From: Gemmatimonadota bacterium
Lineage (GTDB): Bacteria > Gemmatimonadota > Gemmatimonadetes > Gemmatimonadales > GWC2-71-9
Length of the DNA: 11,807 nucleotides
Assembly (NCBI GenBank): GCA_003221825.1
Contig: QHUE01000151.1
Span: forward strand, 1-11,807
Direction: 5' to 3'
Below are positions 6,221-11,807 of the stretch, one piece after another. The position numbers were made by a program, and so were the translations under genes. A model generated the notes under the pieces. The model worked only from the letters and a program-made list of their open reading frames with translations, had not been told where the DNA came from and did not search any database. The first letter of the stretch is position 1, and each line of letters starts with the position of its first letter.

Positions 6221-7402
6221 ATGCCGGCGGCGCCCGACTACGGCCCCGCCACCGGCAACGCCGCGTCCTTCGGACTCTGGTCGCCCGGTCCGAATGACGA
6301 CTGCACCAAAACACAGCACGACGCGTACTCGGTCGTCGGGCCCGATCACAAGCTATATCCCACCTGGCATCCGCCGATCGACCCGGTCACGGGTTGCTCC
6401 TTCGGGCACGATCACGGCCGCGATCCGCGCGGCTCGGCGCTGTACCGCGAGGTCGGGCCCATTCCGTTCGGCTACGCGAACGAACAGCTCGACGTGTACG
6501 ATCCGCTGACGACCAGGCACGAGGATCACTTCGGGCATAAAGTCGAATGGCAGAACGACGTCCCCATGCATTTCGGCAGCGACGCCGCGGATGCGCTGTT
6601 CGACGTGCGATGCGATGTCCTCGTGAAGCTGCACCAGGGCACCCACTCGAAAGACGCCTTCACCAACAATCTGCACGAGCTGGTCTATCATGTCCGCTGC
6701 ACCGACGGCACCGAGATGCACATCACGATGCTGGCGGCGATCGGCACGCCCGGCCAATTCGAGCGCAGCTGCGACGGCACCACCGTTGTCGTCGGGCCGG
6801 CGACGCCCGCGAACTCGCCCGACGGCGGCGGGGTGCGGATCATTCCCGATCGCACGTGCGTGGACAATGAAATCCTCGTCCCTGCCGGACAGTTCTCCAA
6901 CTTCGGCGCGTTGCACGAGAGCTGGCAGACCTCGAACGCCGTGCGCCGCGAAGACGGGCACACCCTCGCCTTCTTCAACCCCTATTTCCAGGTTGCGCTG
7001 CCGAGCCGCTTCTACGATCCGGCCCTGCCGGGCATCGTTGGCCGGCCGATCGATGTGTGCTACGAAGTCACGCCGGCGGGAAATCAGGCACGGGGCGGGG
7101 CATGCGCCAGGTCAACGAGCAACGGAACGATCCTGGGCATCACATTCGACGATCCGCGGTCGGTCTTCGATGGCACGGATCGGCTCGTGGACATCAATGC
7201 GAACTTCATCGATAACGCCGGCGGCCCCGAGGTCTGGTATACCGATCCGTTCGGCAAGAATGGCCGCACCGCGCCGTTCCCGGGGTCAGTTCGTCAGTTC
7301 ATTGCGCGGATCAATAACGACCGCGGCGGGCTCGAGCTGGCGGGTCCGGGCATTGGTGGCGACCGTGAGTACGGCGGACCCCGTGTTCACGCTCCAAACT
7401 GA
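6221..7402 (+). CDS. Cys/His-rich protein of unknown function, likely 5'-truncated
   Basis: A 393-residue product that I do not recognise. It has eight Cys (28, 59, 131, 160, 184, 213, 280, 295), enough for four disulfides. It also has clustered His: GCSFGHDHGRDP (58-69, H63/H65), HEDHFGH (100-106), HQGTH (138-142) and H152/H157/H167. This suggests a secreted, possibly metal-binding protein. The FGHDHGRDP motif looks conserved in type, but I cannot assign a function. No signal peptide is present. ATG 6221 begins directly with MPAAPDYGP, and the frame upstream is open back to a stop at 6077 but has no start codon and lies antisense to the barrel gene. The usual 5' end therefore seems lost, perhaps in a rearrangement that brought the barrel gene alongside. 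Coding character is strong across the whole frame. It converges on the broken kinase gene across a 9-bp repeat. Confidence 0.7.
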   Translation: MPAAPDYGPATGNAASFGLWSPGPNDDCTKTQHDAYSVVGPDHKLYPTWHPPIDPVTGCSFGHDHGRDPRGSALYREVGPIPFGYANEQLDVYDPLTTRHEDHFGHKVEWQNDVPMHFGSDAADALFDVRCDVLVKLHQGTHSKDAFTNNLHELVYHVRCTDGTEMHITMLAAIGTPGQFERSCDGTTVVVGPATPANSPDGGGVRIIPDRTCVDNEILVPAGQFSNFGALHESWQTSNAVRREDGHTLAFFNPYFQVALPSRFYDPALPGIVGRPIDVCYEVTPAGNQARGGACARSTSNGTILGITFDDPRSVFDGTDRLVDINANFIDNAGGPEVWYTDPFGKNGRTAPFPGSVRQFIARINNDRGGLELAGPGIGGDREYGGPRVHAPN

Positions 7403-7408
7403 TAGATC

Positions 7409-7442
7409 CAACAGACGCAGCAGACGCCACAGACGCAACAGG
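7409..7442. repeat. 9-bp tandem repeat, 3.8 units
   Basis: Units CAACAGACG, CAGCAGACG, CCACAGACG and the partial CAACAGG lie end to end, with consensus CARCAGACG. They fill most of the 44-bp gap between the stop codons of two convergent genes (7402 and 7447). No hairpin-forming symmetry is seen within it. It may be a simple replication-slippage repeat. Confidence 0.8.
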
Positions 7443-7446
7443 TAGG

Positions 7447-7737
7447 CTATCTCTTCCTTGATACGGTTCCGATGGCGTTGATTAAATCACCCAGATCGTA
7501 AGGCTTCGTCACCGAGGGTTGCCCGCAGCTCTCGAGAAACGCCCGCGTCTCGCCGCGCGCCTGATCGCCCGTGACGAACACGAACTTCTTGGCGACGAGC
7601 GGCCGGTTGTTGACGAGCTGCTCGTACATCGCGCGGCCGCCCAACCGCGGCATCTGCAGGTCCGTGACGATGGCGTCGAACAAGCTCTCCGGCGGGGTCG
7701 ACAGCGGCGTCTGCCCGCCCAGCACGCTGCGCGGCAA
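7447..7737 (-). pseudogene. Receiver-domain fragment, 3' part of the same broken gene
   Basis: A response-regulator receiver lacking its first third. The phospho-acceptor Asp26 in VTDLQMP, Thr56 in FVFVTGD and Lys78 in TKPYD are all present, with the final helix to the end. Only about 20 residues separate the end of the kinase domain from FDAIVTD, where a full receiver has about 50 that include the acidic Mg-binding pair. That part is missing, so an internal deletion seems to accompany the frameshift. The TTG at 7737 is not a natural start: the frame continues upstream with GSTGAEVVLTL, the end of an HATPase domain. Phosphorylation is unlikely without the acidic pair. Confidence 0.75.
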
Positions 7738-8551
7738 CGTCAGGACGACCTCGGCACCCGTGCTGCCGGCGCGGCCTGAGCCGCATGTTGCCGCCGGCCG
7801 ACTGCGCGAGTGCGCGGGCGAGCGCGAACTCGACCTCTCCGCCGCCGCCGGTCTGCGTAAATCGGAACGGCGAGGTGAGCCGCTGCTCGGCTTCTACGGC
7901 CAGAGGCGACCCGGAATCCCAGAGCGACGCCACGACCGACGGTCCGGTCGCGATCGCCTCGATCCGCAGCTCGCGCGGTGGCTGTGCCGCGCGCAGGCGA
8001 CGCAGCGAGAAGTCGAGCAGCTTCGTCAGCATTTCCGTGAGCTGTGCCATCGGGCAGGCGACCATCGGCAGGTCATTCGGGACCGATCGGACGATCTTGA
8101 CGCCGAGCTCGCGGAACGTCGATTCGCGCTCCGCCAGGACGCCGTTGATCACGACGGCCGCATCACACGGCTCCGCGGCGCCGGCCGGATGGGCGGCGAG
8201 CTCCAGGAAATGGCTCGTGATCTCGGCGGCGCGGCGCACCTCGCCGTGCAACAACACGAGTGCGCGCGCGCGTTCCGGATCGAGGGGACTGCCGTGGAGC
8301 AGATCGGCGAGGGCGCCGATCGCGGCGAGGCGGTTGTTCAGGGCGTTGAGAACGTTGGCGGAGCCTTCGTCGAGAACAACATGCTTAACGTCCGTTGAGG
8401 CCGGGCTGGAGGATCTCGACGATGGTGGAGGTGGGGAAGGGGGCGCGGGACGCGCACGTGCCGGCTCCGGAACCTGCTTCTGACGGCCTAGCAGGTAACC
8501 GATCAGCGCGCCGACCGCCGCACCGAACCCGAACGCGACCCATAGCTCCAT
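7487..8551 (-). pseudogene. Degenerate histidine kinase-like gene, frameshifted
   Basis: The N-terminal two-thirds of a broken hybrid two-component protein. Residues ~3-21 form one membrane segment, and a Pro/Ser-rich linker spans 27-53. A dimerisation helix then reads VLNALNNRLAAIGALADLL (67-85), matching the VAHDFNNLL type of H-box, but Asn69 replaces the phospho-accepting His. An HATPase-like domain follows to ~260. Its N-box is poor (LTKLLDFSLRRL, Asp180 where Asn is expected), the G1 box is DSGS (212-215) and the G2-like GGN is at 253-255. Beyond ~260 the frame becomes Arg-rich nonsense. The proper continuation (GSTGAEVVLTLP, then a receiver domain) is in the next frame, so a 1-nt insertion or 2-nt deletion lies near 7768-7786. 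The whole gene spans 8551 to 7447. Loss of the His, N-box and frame suggests decay, or a sequencing error on top of a pseudokinase. No good ribosome binding site precedes the ATG. Confidence 0.75.
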
Positions 8552-8627
8552 GCCGAAAAGCTATACACCGCGCGAGTTTGCGCGAGCAGCCCGACGTCAC
8601 TGCTGTAACGAGACCCGCGTCACGCCA

Positions 8628-8709
8628 TGCCCTGGCTCGGATTCGAACCGAGACGCCTTGCGGCACTGCCCCCTCAAGACAGCGTGTCTACCAGTTCCAC
8701 CACCAGGGC
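8628..8709 (-). tRNA. tRNA-Leu (anticodon GAG)
   Basis: An 82-nt class II tRNA with a long variable arm. The acceptor arm GCCCTGG pairs with CCAGGGC, followed by discriminator A. The anticodon stem CTGTC/GGCAG encloses TTGAGGG, giving GAG. The variable arm TGCCGCAAGGCG forms a stem, and the T-arm CTCGG-TTCGAAT-CCGAG is perfect. No CCA is encoded. It lies 44 bp downstream of the DUF2277 gene on the same strand. Confidence 0.97.
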
Positions 8710-8753
8710 GGGCCAGAAACATAGAAGTGTTCGTTCATGAAGTACAGGCGGTC

Positions 8754-9020
8754 TCAGCCAAATCGCTTCGCGGCGCGTTCCCGAGCCTTGCGAGCCTCCT
8801 CCTCGCGATTGCGGGGTGGGGCCTTGGTCGTCAATGAATGGATCAGTCGTCGCGCGATCATGGTCACGTCATCCACGGCGGCGTTGAATGCCGCCTCATT
8901 CGCGTGCGAGGGGTGCGTTGCGCCGCTGAGCTTGCGCACGAATTGCAGCGCCGACGAACGAATCTCGTCGTCGGTCGCGGGCGGCTCGAAGTTGGCGAGC
9001 GTCTTGATGTTCCGGCACAT
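8754..9020 (-). CDS. DUF2277 family protein
   Basis: An 88-residue protein matching the short DUF2277 family over its full length. It starts MCRNIKTLANFEPPATDDE, continues with ALQFVRKLSG and the ANEAAFNAAVDDV helix, and has a conserved charged end (PPRNREEEARKARERAAKRFG). The family is widespread in bacteria and its function is not established. The early Cys-Arg-Asn-Ile is a family hallmark. The protein looks cytoplasmic and helical. The start at 9020 is firm, since AGGAG lies five bases before the ATG. It is divergent from the ECF42 operon and sits upstream of tRNA-Leu. Confidence 0.92.
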   Translation of the reverse strand: MCRNIKTLANFEPPATDDEIRSSALQFVRKLSGATHPSHANEAAFNAAVDDVTMIARRLIHSLTTKAPPRNREEEARKARERAAKRFG

Positions 9021-9069
9021 ATCGGCTCCTCAAGGCCGTAAATAGGGCTACCACAATGAGATTCAAATA

Positions 9070-9096
9070 TGTCGATTTCGCCAGGGTTCGTTCGAC
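9070..9096 (+). promoter_or_regulatory. Candidate ECF42-type promoter (TGTCGA-N17-CGAC)
   Basis: TGTCGA (9070-9075) is followed after 17 bp by CGAC (9093-9096). As I recall, ECF42 sigma factors use a TGTCGA -35 and a CGA(C/T) -10 ahead of DGPF genes, and this fits element for element. Transcription would begin near 9103, about 48 nt before the first DGPF gene. The operon encodes its own ECF42-like sigma factor, so autoregulation is the likely mode. Confidence 0.7.
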
Positions 9097-9150
9097 GCTT
9101 AGTGGAGCTGACGAAACAGACTGGAACCCAATCAAGAAAGAGAGTCGGCC

Positions 9151-9585
9151 ATGCGATTCATGGTGATCGTGAAAGCCAACCAGGACTCCGAGGCGGGCGT
9201 CCTGCCGGATCGGAAGATCCTCGAGGCGATGGGGAAGTTCAACGACGAGCTGGTGAAGGCTGGGGTCATGCTGGCGGGCGAAGGACTGCAGGCCAGCTCG
9301 AAAGGGGTGCGGGTCAAATTCTCGGGCAAGCAACGCATCGTGCGCGACGGGCCGTTTACAGAGAGCAAGGAGCTGATCGCCGGCTTCTGGCTGTGGCAGG
9401 TGCGGTCGAAGGACGAGGCGATCGAATGGCTCAAGCGCGCGCCGTTCGGGGACGGCGAAGAGGTGGAGATCCGCCAGGTGTTCGAGGCGGAGGATTTCGG
9501 CGCCGAATTCACGCCCGAGCTGCGCAAGCAGGAGGAGCAGCACCGGGCCGCAATCGCAAAACACAAGCAACGCTCGGGGAAATGA
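9151..9585 (+). CDS. DGPF (YCII-related) protein, first of pair
   Basis: A 144-residue protein of the YCII/DGPF family with a ferredoxin-like alpha/beta fold. It begins MRFMVIVKAN and carries the eponymous DGPF at 66-69, then ESKELIAGFWLWQV and SKDEAIEWLKR (87-96). The last ~30 residues (from FTPELRKQEEQ) form a charged helical tail. The family's biochemical role is unresolved. In many bacteria these genes travel with ECF42 sigma factors and are thought to be their regulatory targets or partners. ATG 9151 has an AAGAGAG-like purine tract about 8 nt upstream. The next DGPF gene begins two bases after its stop. Confidence 0.93.
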   Translation: MRFMVIVKANQDSEAGVLPDRKILEAMGKFNDELVKAGVMLAGEGLQASSKGVRVKFSGKQRIVRDGPFTESKELIAGFWLWQVRSKDEAIEWLKRAPFGDGEEVEIRQVFEAEDFGAEFTPELRKQEEQHRAAIAKHKQRSGK

Positions 9586-9587
9586 CC

Positions 9588-9953
9588 ATGCGATTCATGA
9601 CGATTGTGAAGACCCGCGAGACCGGCGCGCACCCGTCGCCGGCGCTCATCGAGAAGATCATGAAGCTGGGAGCGGACGCCGCCAAGCAAGGCGTCATGGT
9701 TGGGATGGGTGGTCTTGCGCCGACGGCATTGGGCGCGCGCGCCCGGCTCGCCAACGGCAAGATTACCGTCACCGACGGCCCCTTCACCGAGGCGAAGGAA
9801 GTCATCGGCGGCTACGCGATCTACGACGTCGCATCGAAAAACGAAGCGATCGAATGGACTCGGGCGTTCCTGGAGGCGCACATCGGACTCTGGCCCCAGG
9901 AGCTGGAAGTGGAACTCCGGCAGATGATGGATGACCCCTCGAACGGCTGCTGA
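9588..9953 (+). CDS. DGPF (YCII-related) protein, second of pair
   Basis: A 121-residue paralogue of the preceding protein. It starts MRFMTIVKTRE, has DGPF at 63-66, then TEAKEVIGGYAIYDVASKNEAIEW, and ends shortly after the W/P-containing helix. I start it at ATG 9588 because GGGGA is 7 nt upstream and the first residues then match its paralogue. ATG 9582, overlapping the previous stop, is possible. The frame is open further upstream, but that is antisense-like extra sequence over the first DGPF gene. The 3' end overlaps the sigma factor gene by 23 bp, indicating translational coupling. Confidence 0.92.
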   Translation: MRFMTIVKTRETGAHPSPALIEKIMKLGADAAKQGVMVGMGGLAPTALGARARLANGKITVTDGPFTEAKEVIGGYAIYDVASKNEAIEWTRAFLEAHIGLWPQELEVELRQMMDDPSNGC

Positions 9954-11187
9954 GGCCATCGATGCAGTCTGGCGGATCGAATCCGCCAGACTTATCGCCG
10001 GCCTCGCCCGGATCGTGGGCGACGTGGGCCTGGCGGAAGACCTGGCGCAGGACGCGCTGGTCTCGGCGCTCGAGCAGTGGCCCGAGTCGGGCGTGCCGGA
10101 CAATCCCGGTGCCTGGCTCATGGCGACCGCCAAACATCGGGCCATCGATCAGCTGCGCCGCCAGAAGATGCAGGGCCGCAAGCATGAGCATCTAGGGCGC
10201 GAGCTCGACGAGCGGCAGATCAGTCCGGAGTCCGCACTCGCGGCGGCGATCGACGATCACGTGGGCGACGATTTGCTGAGCCTGATCTTCACGGCCTGTC
10301 ACCCGGTCCTGACGACCGAGGCGCGTGTCGCGCTCACGTTGCGGTTGCTCGGCGGGCTCACGACCGACGAAATCGCGCGCGCATTCCTGGTTCCGAAGGC
10401 GACGATTCAGCAGCGGATCGTCCGCGCCAAGCGCACGCTCGCGGCGGCGCGCGTGCCCTTCGAGGTCCCGCCCGGGGCCGAGCTGGCGCAGCGGCTCGAG
10501 TCGGTGCTCGAGGTCATCTATCTCATCTTCAACGAGGGATACTCGGCGACCGCGGGCGACGAGTGGGTGCGGCCGGCGCTGTGCGAGGATGCGCTCCGTC
10601 TGGGCCGTATTCTCGCCGAGCTGGCGCCCGGGGAGGCCGAAGTGCATGGGCTCGTCGCGCTCATGGAGATCCAGGGATCGCGCATCCGCGCGCGCGTGGG
10701 GCCGGCGGGTGAGCCGATTCTCCTGCTGGACCAGGACCGCGGCCGGTGGGATCACCTCCTCATCAGGCGCGGGCTCGGGGCGCTGGAGCGCGCGGAGGCG
10801 CTGGGCGGGGCGTACGGACCGTACACCCTGCAGGCCGCGATCGCGGCGTGCCACGCGCGCGCGCGTACACCGGAGGAGACTGACTGGACCCGCATCGTCG
10901 CGTTGTACGACGGCCTGGCGCAGCTGCTGCCGTCGCCGGTGGTCGAGTTGAACCGGGCAGTGGCGCTCGGGATGGCGTTCGGCCCGGCGGCAGGTCTCGA
11001 AGTTGTTGATTCGCTGACGACGGATCCGGCGCTGGCGGGTTATCATCTTTTGCCGAGCGTGCGCGGGGATCTCCTCGCCAAACTCGGCCGTTTCGAGGAA
11101 GCGCGCGCCGAGCTTGCGCGGGCTGCGGAGCTGACCGAGAACGTTCGTGAGCGCGAATTACTGATCAAAAAACGGGAGGCTTTGTGA
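9931..11187 (+). CDS. ECF42-type RNA polymerase sigma factor with C-terminal extension
   Basis: A 418-residue alternative sigma factor, about twice the length of a basic ECF sigma. Region 2 is at about 11-80 (SARLIAGLARIVGDVGLAEDLAQDAL, then NPGAWLMATAKHRAIDQLRR). Region 4 is at about 115-172, with GGLTTDEIARAFLVPKATIQQRIVRAKRTL as its HTH. The extension (180-418) holds IYLIFNEGYSA (196-206), QAAIAACHARA (301-311), SPVVELNRAVA (335-345) and a TPR-like end (LLAKLGRFEEARAELARAAEL), all typical of ECF42 (DUF6596) proteins. ECF42 members have no anti-sigma factor in context, and the extension is thought to be needed for activity. Neighbours are two DGPF genes upstream, overlapping by 23 bp, and a DoxX gene overlapping by 4 bp. 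It probably drives the promoter at 9070. No strong ribosome binding site is seen at ATG 9931, consistent with coupling. Confidence 0.95.
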   Translation: MTPRTAAEAIDAVWRIESARLIAGLARIVGDVGLAEDLAQDALVSALEQWPESGVPDNPGAWLMATAKHRAIDQLRRQKMQGRKHEHLGRELDERQISPESALAAAIDDHVGDDLLSLIFTACHPVLTTEARVALTLRLLGGLTTDEIARAFLVPKATIQQRIVRAKRTLAAARVPFEVPPGAELAQRLESVLEVIYLIFNEGYSATAGDEWVRPALCEDALRLGRILAELAPGEAEVHGLVALMEIQGSRIRARVGPAGEPILLLDQDRGRWDHLLIRRGLGALERAEALGGAYGPYTLQAAIAACHARARTPEETDWTRIVALYDGLAQLLPSPVVELNRAVALGMAFGPAAGLEVVDSLTTDPALAGYHLLPSVRGDLLAKLGRFEEARAELARAAELTENVRERELLIKKREAL

Positions 11188-11597
11188 AAAAGGAGTGGGC
11201 GCCGCAACTGCGGAGCATTCTCAGAATCGTCGTCGCCTTCCTGTACTTCCAAGTGGGTTCGGCAAAGTGGTTCGCCTTCCCGGCCGCGATCCTGCCGGGC
11301 GGCGGCACGGCGCCGGTGGGGTCGCTGGTGTGGTTCGCGGGGGTCATCGAGGTCGTCGGGGGCACACTCTTCTTCCTGGGCCTGTTGACGCGTCCCGTGG
11401 CGTTCATTCTCTCCGGCGAAATGGCGTTTGCATACTTCATCGGTCACGCCCCGAACGGCTTCTGGCCGGTCTTGAATCAGGGAGCGCCGGCCATCTTCTA
11501 CTGCTTCACCTTCCTCTATTTCTCAGCAGCCGGGGCAGGGCCGTGGAGCCTCGACGCACTGCTCGCCCGACGCCGTAGCACGATTCCGGTCAGCTGA
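11184..11597 (+). CDS. DoxX-family membrane protein
   Basis: A 137-residue protein with four predicted membrane helices, about 12-32, 45-68, 70-88 and 100-120. It has the DoxX pattern: first helix LRIVVAFLYFQVGSAKWF, then GVIEVVGGTLFFLGLLTRPVAF and a third helix beginning ILSGEMAFAYFIGH, and the family size. DoxX/DoxD-like proteins are linked to redox or membrane stress responses in some bacteria, but the activity of most is unknown. It starts at GTG 11184, whose TGA overlaps the sigma factor stop (GTGA), with GGGAGG about 5 nt upstream, so it is co-translated in the ECF42 operon. Confidence 0.9.
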   Translation: MKKEWAPQLRSILRIVVAFLYFQVGSAKWFAFPAAILPGGGTAPVGSLVWFAGVIEVVGGTLFFLGLLTRPVAFILSGEMAFAYFIGHAPNGFWPVLNQGAPAIFYCFTFLYFSAAGAGPWSLDALLARRRSTIPVS

Positions 11598-11807
11598 GTG
11601 ACGGAAACCGCCTCACGCTACGATCGCTCGATCGTCGCGGGACCGCTGCGCGCCGCCGTCTGGAAAATCGCGTGGCCGACGATGCTCACCAACGCGATCG
11701 GCGGCCTACAGGGGATCGTGGATCACGTCCTGGTCGGTAACCTGGTGGGCTACCAGGCCAACGCGGCGATCGGCGTCAGCTGGCAGATCTTCCTCGTCGT
11801 CATCGTC
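11598..11807 (+). CDS. MATE-family efflux transporter, 5' end only
   Basis: The first 70 residues of a multidrug/toxin extrusion pump that continues past the window. They read VTETASRYDRS, then LRAAVWKIAWPTMLTNAIGG, GIVDHVLVGNLVG and an ANAAIGVSWQIF segment. This matches the start of MATE transporters: a first membrane helix with W-x-IAWP, then the D-x-x-LVG loop and the second helix. MATE pumps export cationic compounds using Na+ or H+ gradients. GTG 11598 directly follows the DoxX stop codon with no gap, so it is likely the last visible gene of the ECF42 operon. The frame is open to the window edge. Confidence 0.88.
   Translation, partial: MTETASRYDRSIVAGPLRAAVWKIAWPTMLTNAIGGLQGIVDHVLVGNLVGYQANAAIGVSWQIFLVVIV

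Noticed and set aside
7768..7786. Programmed +1 frameshift joining kinase and receiver
   Set aside because: I see no recognised slippery codon or stop-codon pause at the junction. The receiver is also missing its first third, which points to decay or error rather than recoding.
8552..8627. Promoter or RNA gene between tRNA-Leu and the kinase fragment
   Set aside because: No convincing -35/-10 pair or stable hairpin with a T-tract could be seen in these 76 bases.
9132..10145. A 337-residue minus-strand open frame across the DGPF genes
   Set aside because: Antisense to two recognised DGPF genes and the sigma factor start. The translation has no family features.
10192..11046. A 284-residue minus-strand open frame within the sigma factor gene
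   Set aside because: Antisense to a confidently identified ECF42 sigma factor. The translation is Arg-rich and of low complexity.

Overview
The window reads as a GC-rich bacterial chromosome segment, most likely from a Gemmatimonadota member or close relative. This is an inference from three things: an outer-membrane barrel with a CDIC motif of the sort I associate with that phylum, secreted proteins with simple signal peptides, and tRNA genes without an encoded CCA. No rRNA, CRISPR array or intact mobile element is visible. It holds three tRNA genes (Glu-TTC, Lys-CTT, Leu-GAG), about twelve credible protein genes, one broken gene and several short repeats.

Layout. Positions 12-83 are tRNA-Glu, facing a minus-strand operon across a perfect 20-bp palindrome (91-110). 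Read 5' to 3', the operon (3666 to 111) encodes a small exported protein with one EF-hand/dockerin-type calcium loop, a 670-residue TPR protein built from two tandem copies of the same ~315-residue unit, and a diguanylate cyclase with intact GGDEF and inhibitory RxxD sites. The spacing is 16 and 27 bp, so they are probably co-transcribed. A divergent phage-repressor-like HTH gene (3739-4374) ends inside tRNA-Lys (4365-4437). Next comes an exported protein (4478-5557) whose His/Met pattern matches the copper sites of peptidylglycine monooxygenase (PHM). It converges on an outer-membrane barrel gene (5619-6203) across a heptanucleotide tandem repeat that also forms a hairpin. A Cys/His-rich protein that looks secreted but has no signal peptide (6221-7402) starts only 17 bp from the barrel gene. 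It converges on a frameshifted, degenerate histidine kinase/receiver hybrid (7447-8551). Then follow tRNA-Leu and a DUF2277 gene, both minus strand.

The right end (9070-11807) is the most coherent functional unit. It is an ECF42-type operon: two DGPF/YCII-like proteins, an ECF sigma factor with a long C-terminal extension, a DoxX-family membrane protein and the start of a MATE efflux pump, all overlapping or abutting. Ahead of the first gene lies TGTCGA-N17-CGAC, which matches the bipartite promoter I recall for ECF42 sigma factors, so the operon is probably autoregulated.

No wholly new system stands out. The most interesting signals are the PHM-like copper protein, the EF-hand/TPR-duplication/GGDEF operon, the heptad repeat that reaches into two coding regions, and the decayed two-component gene.
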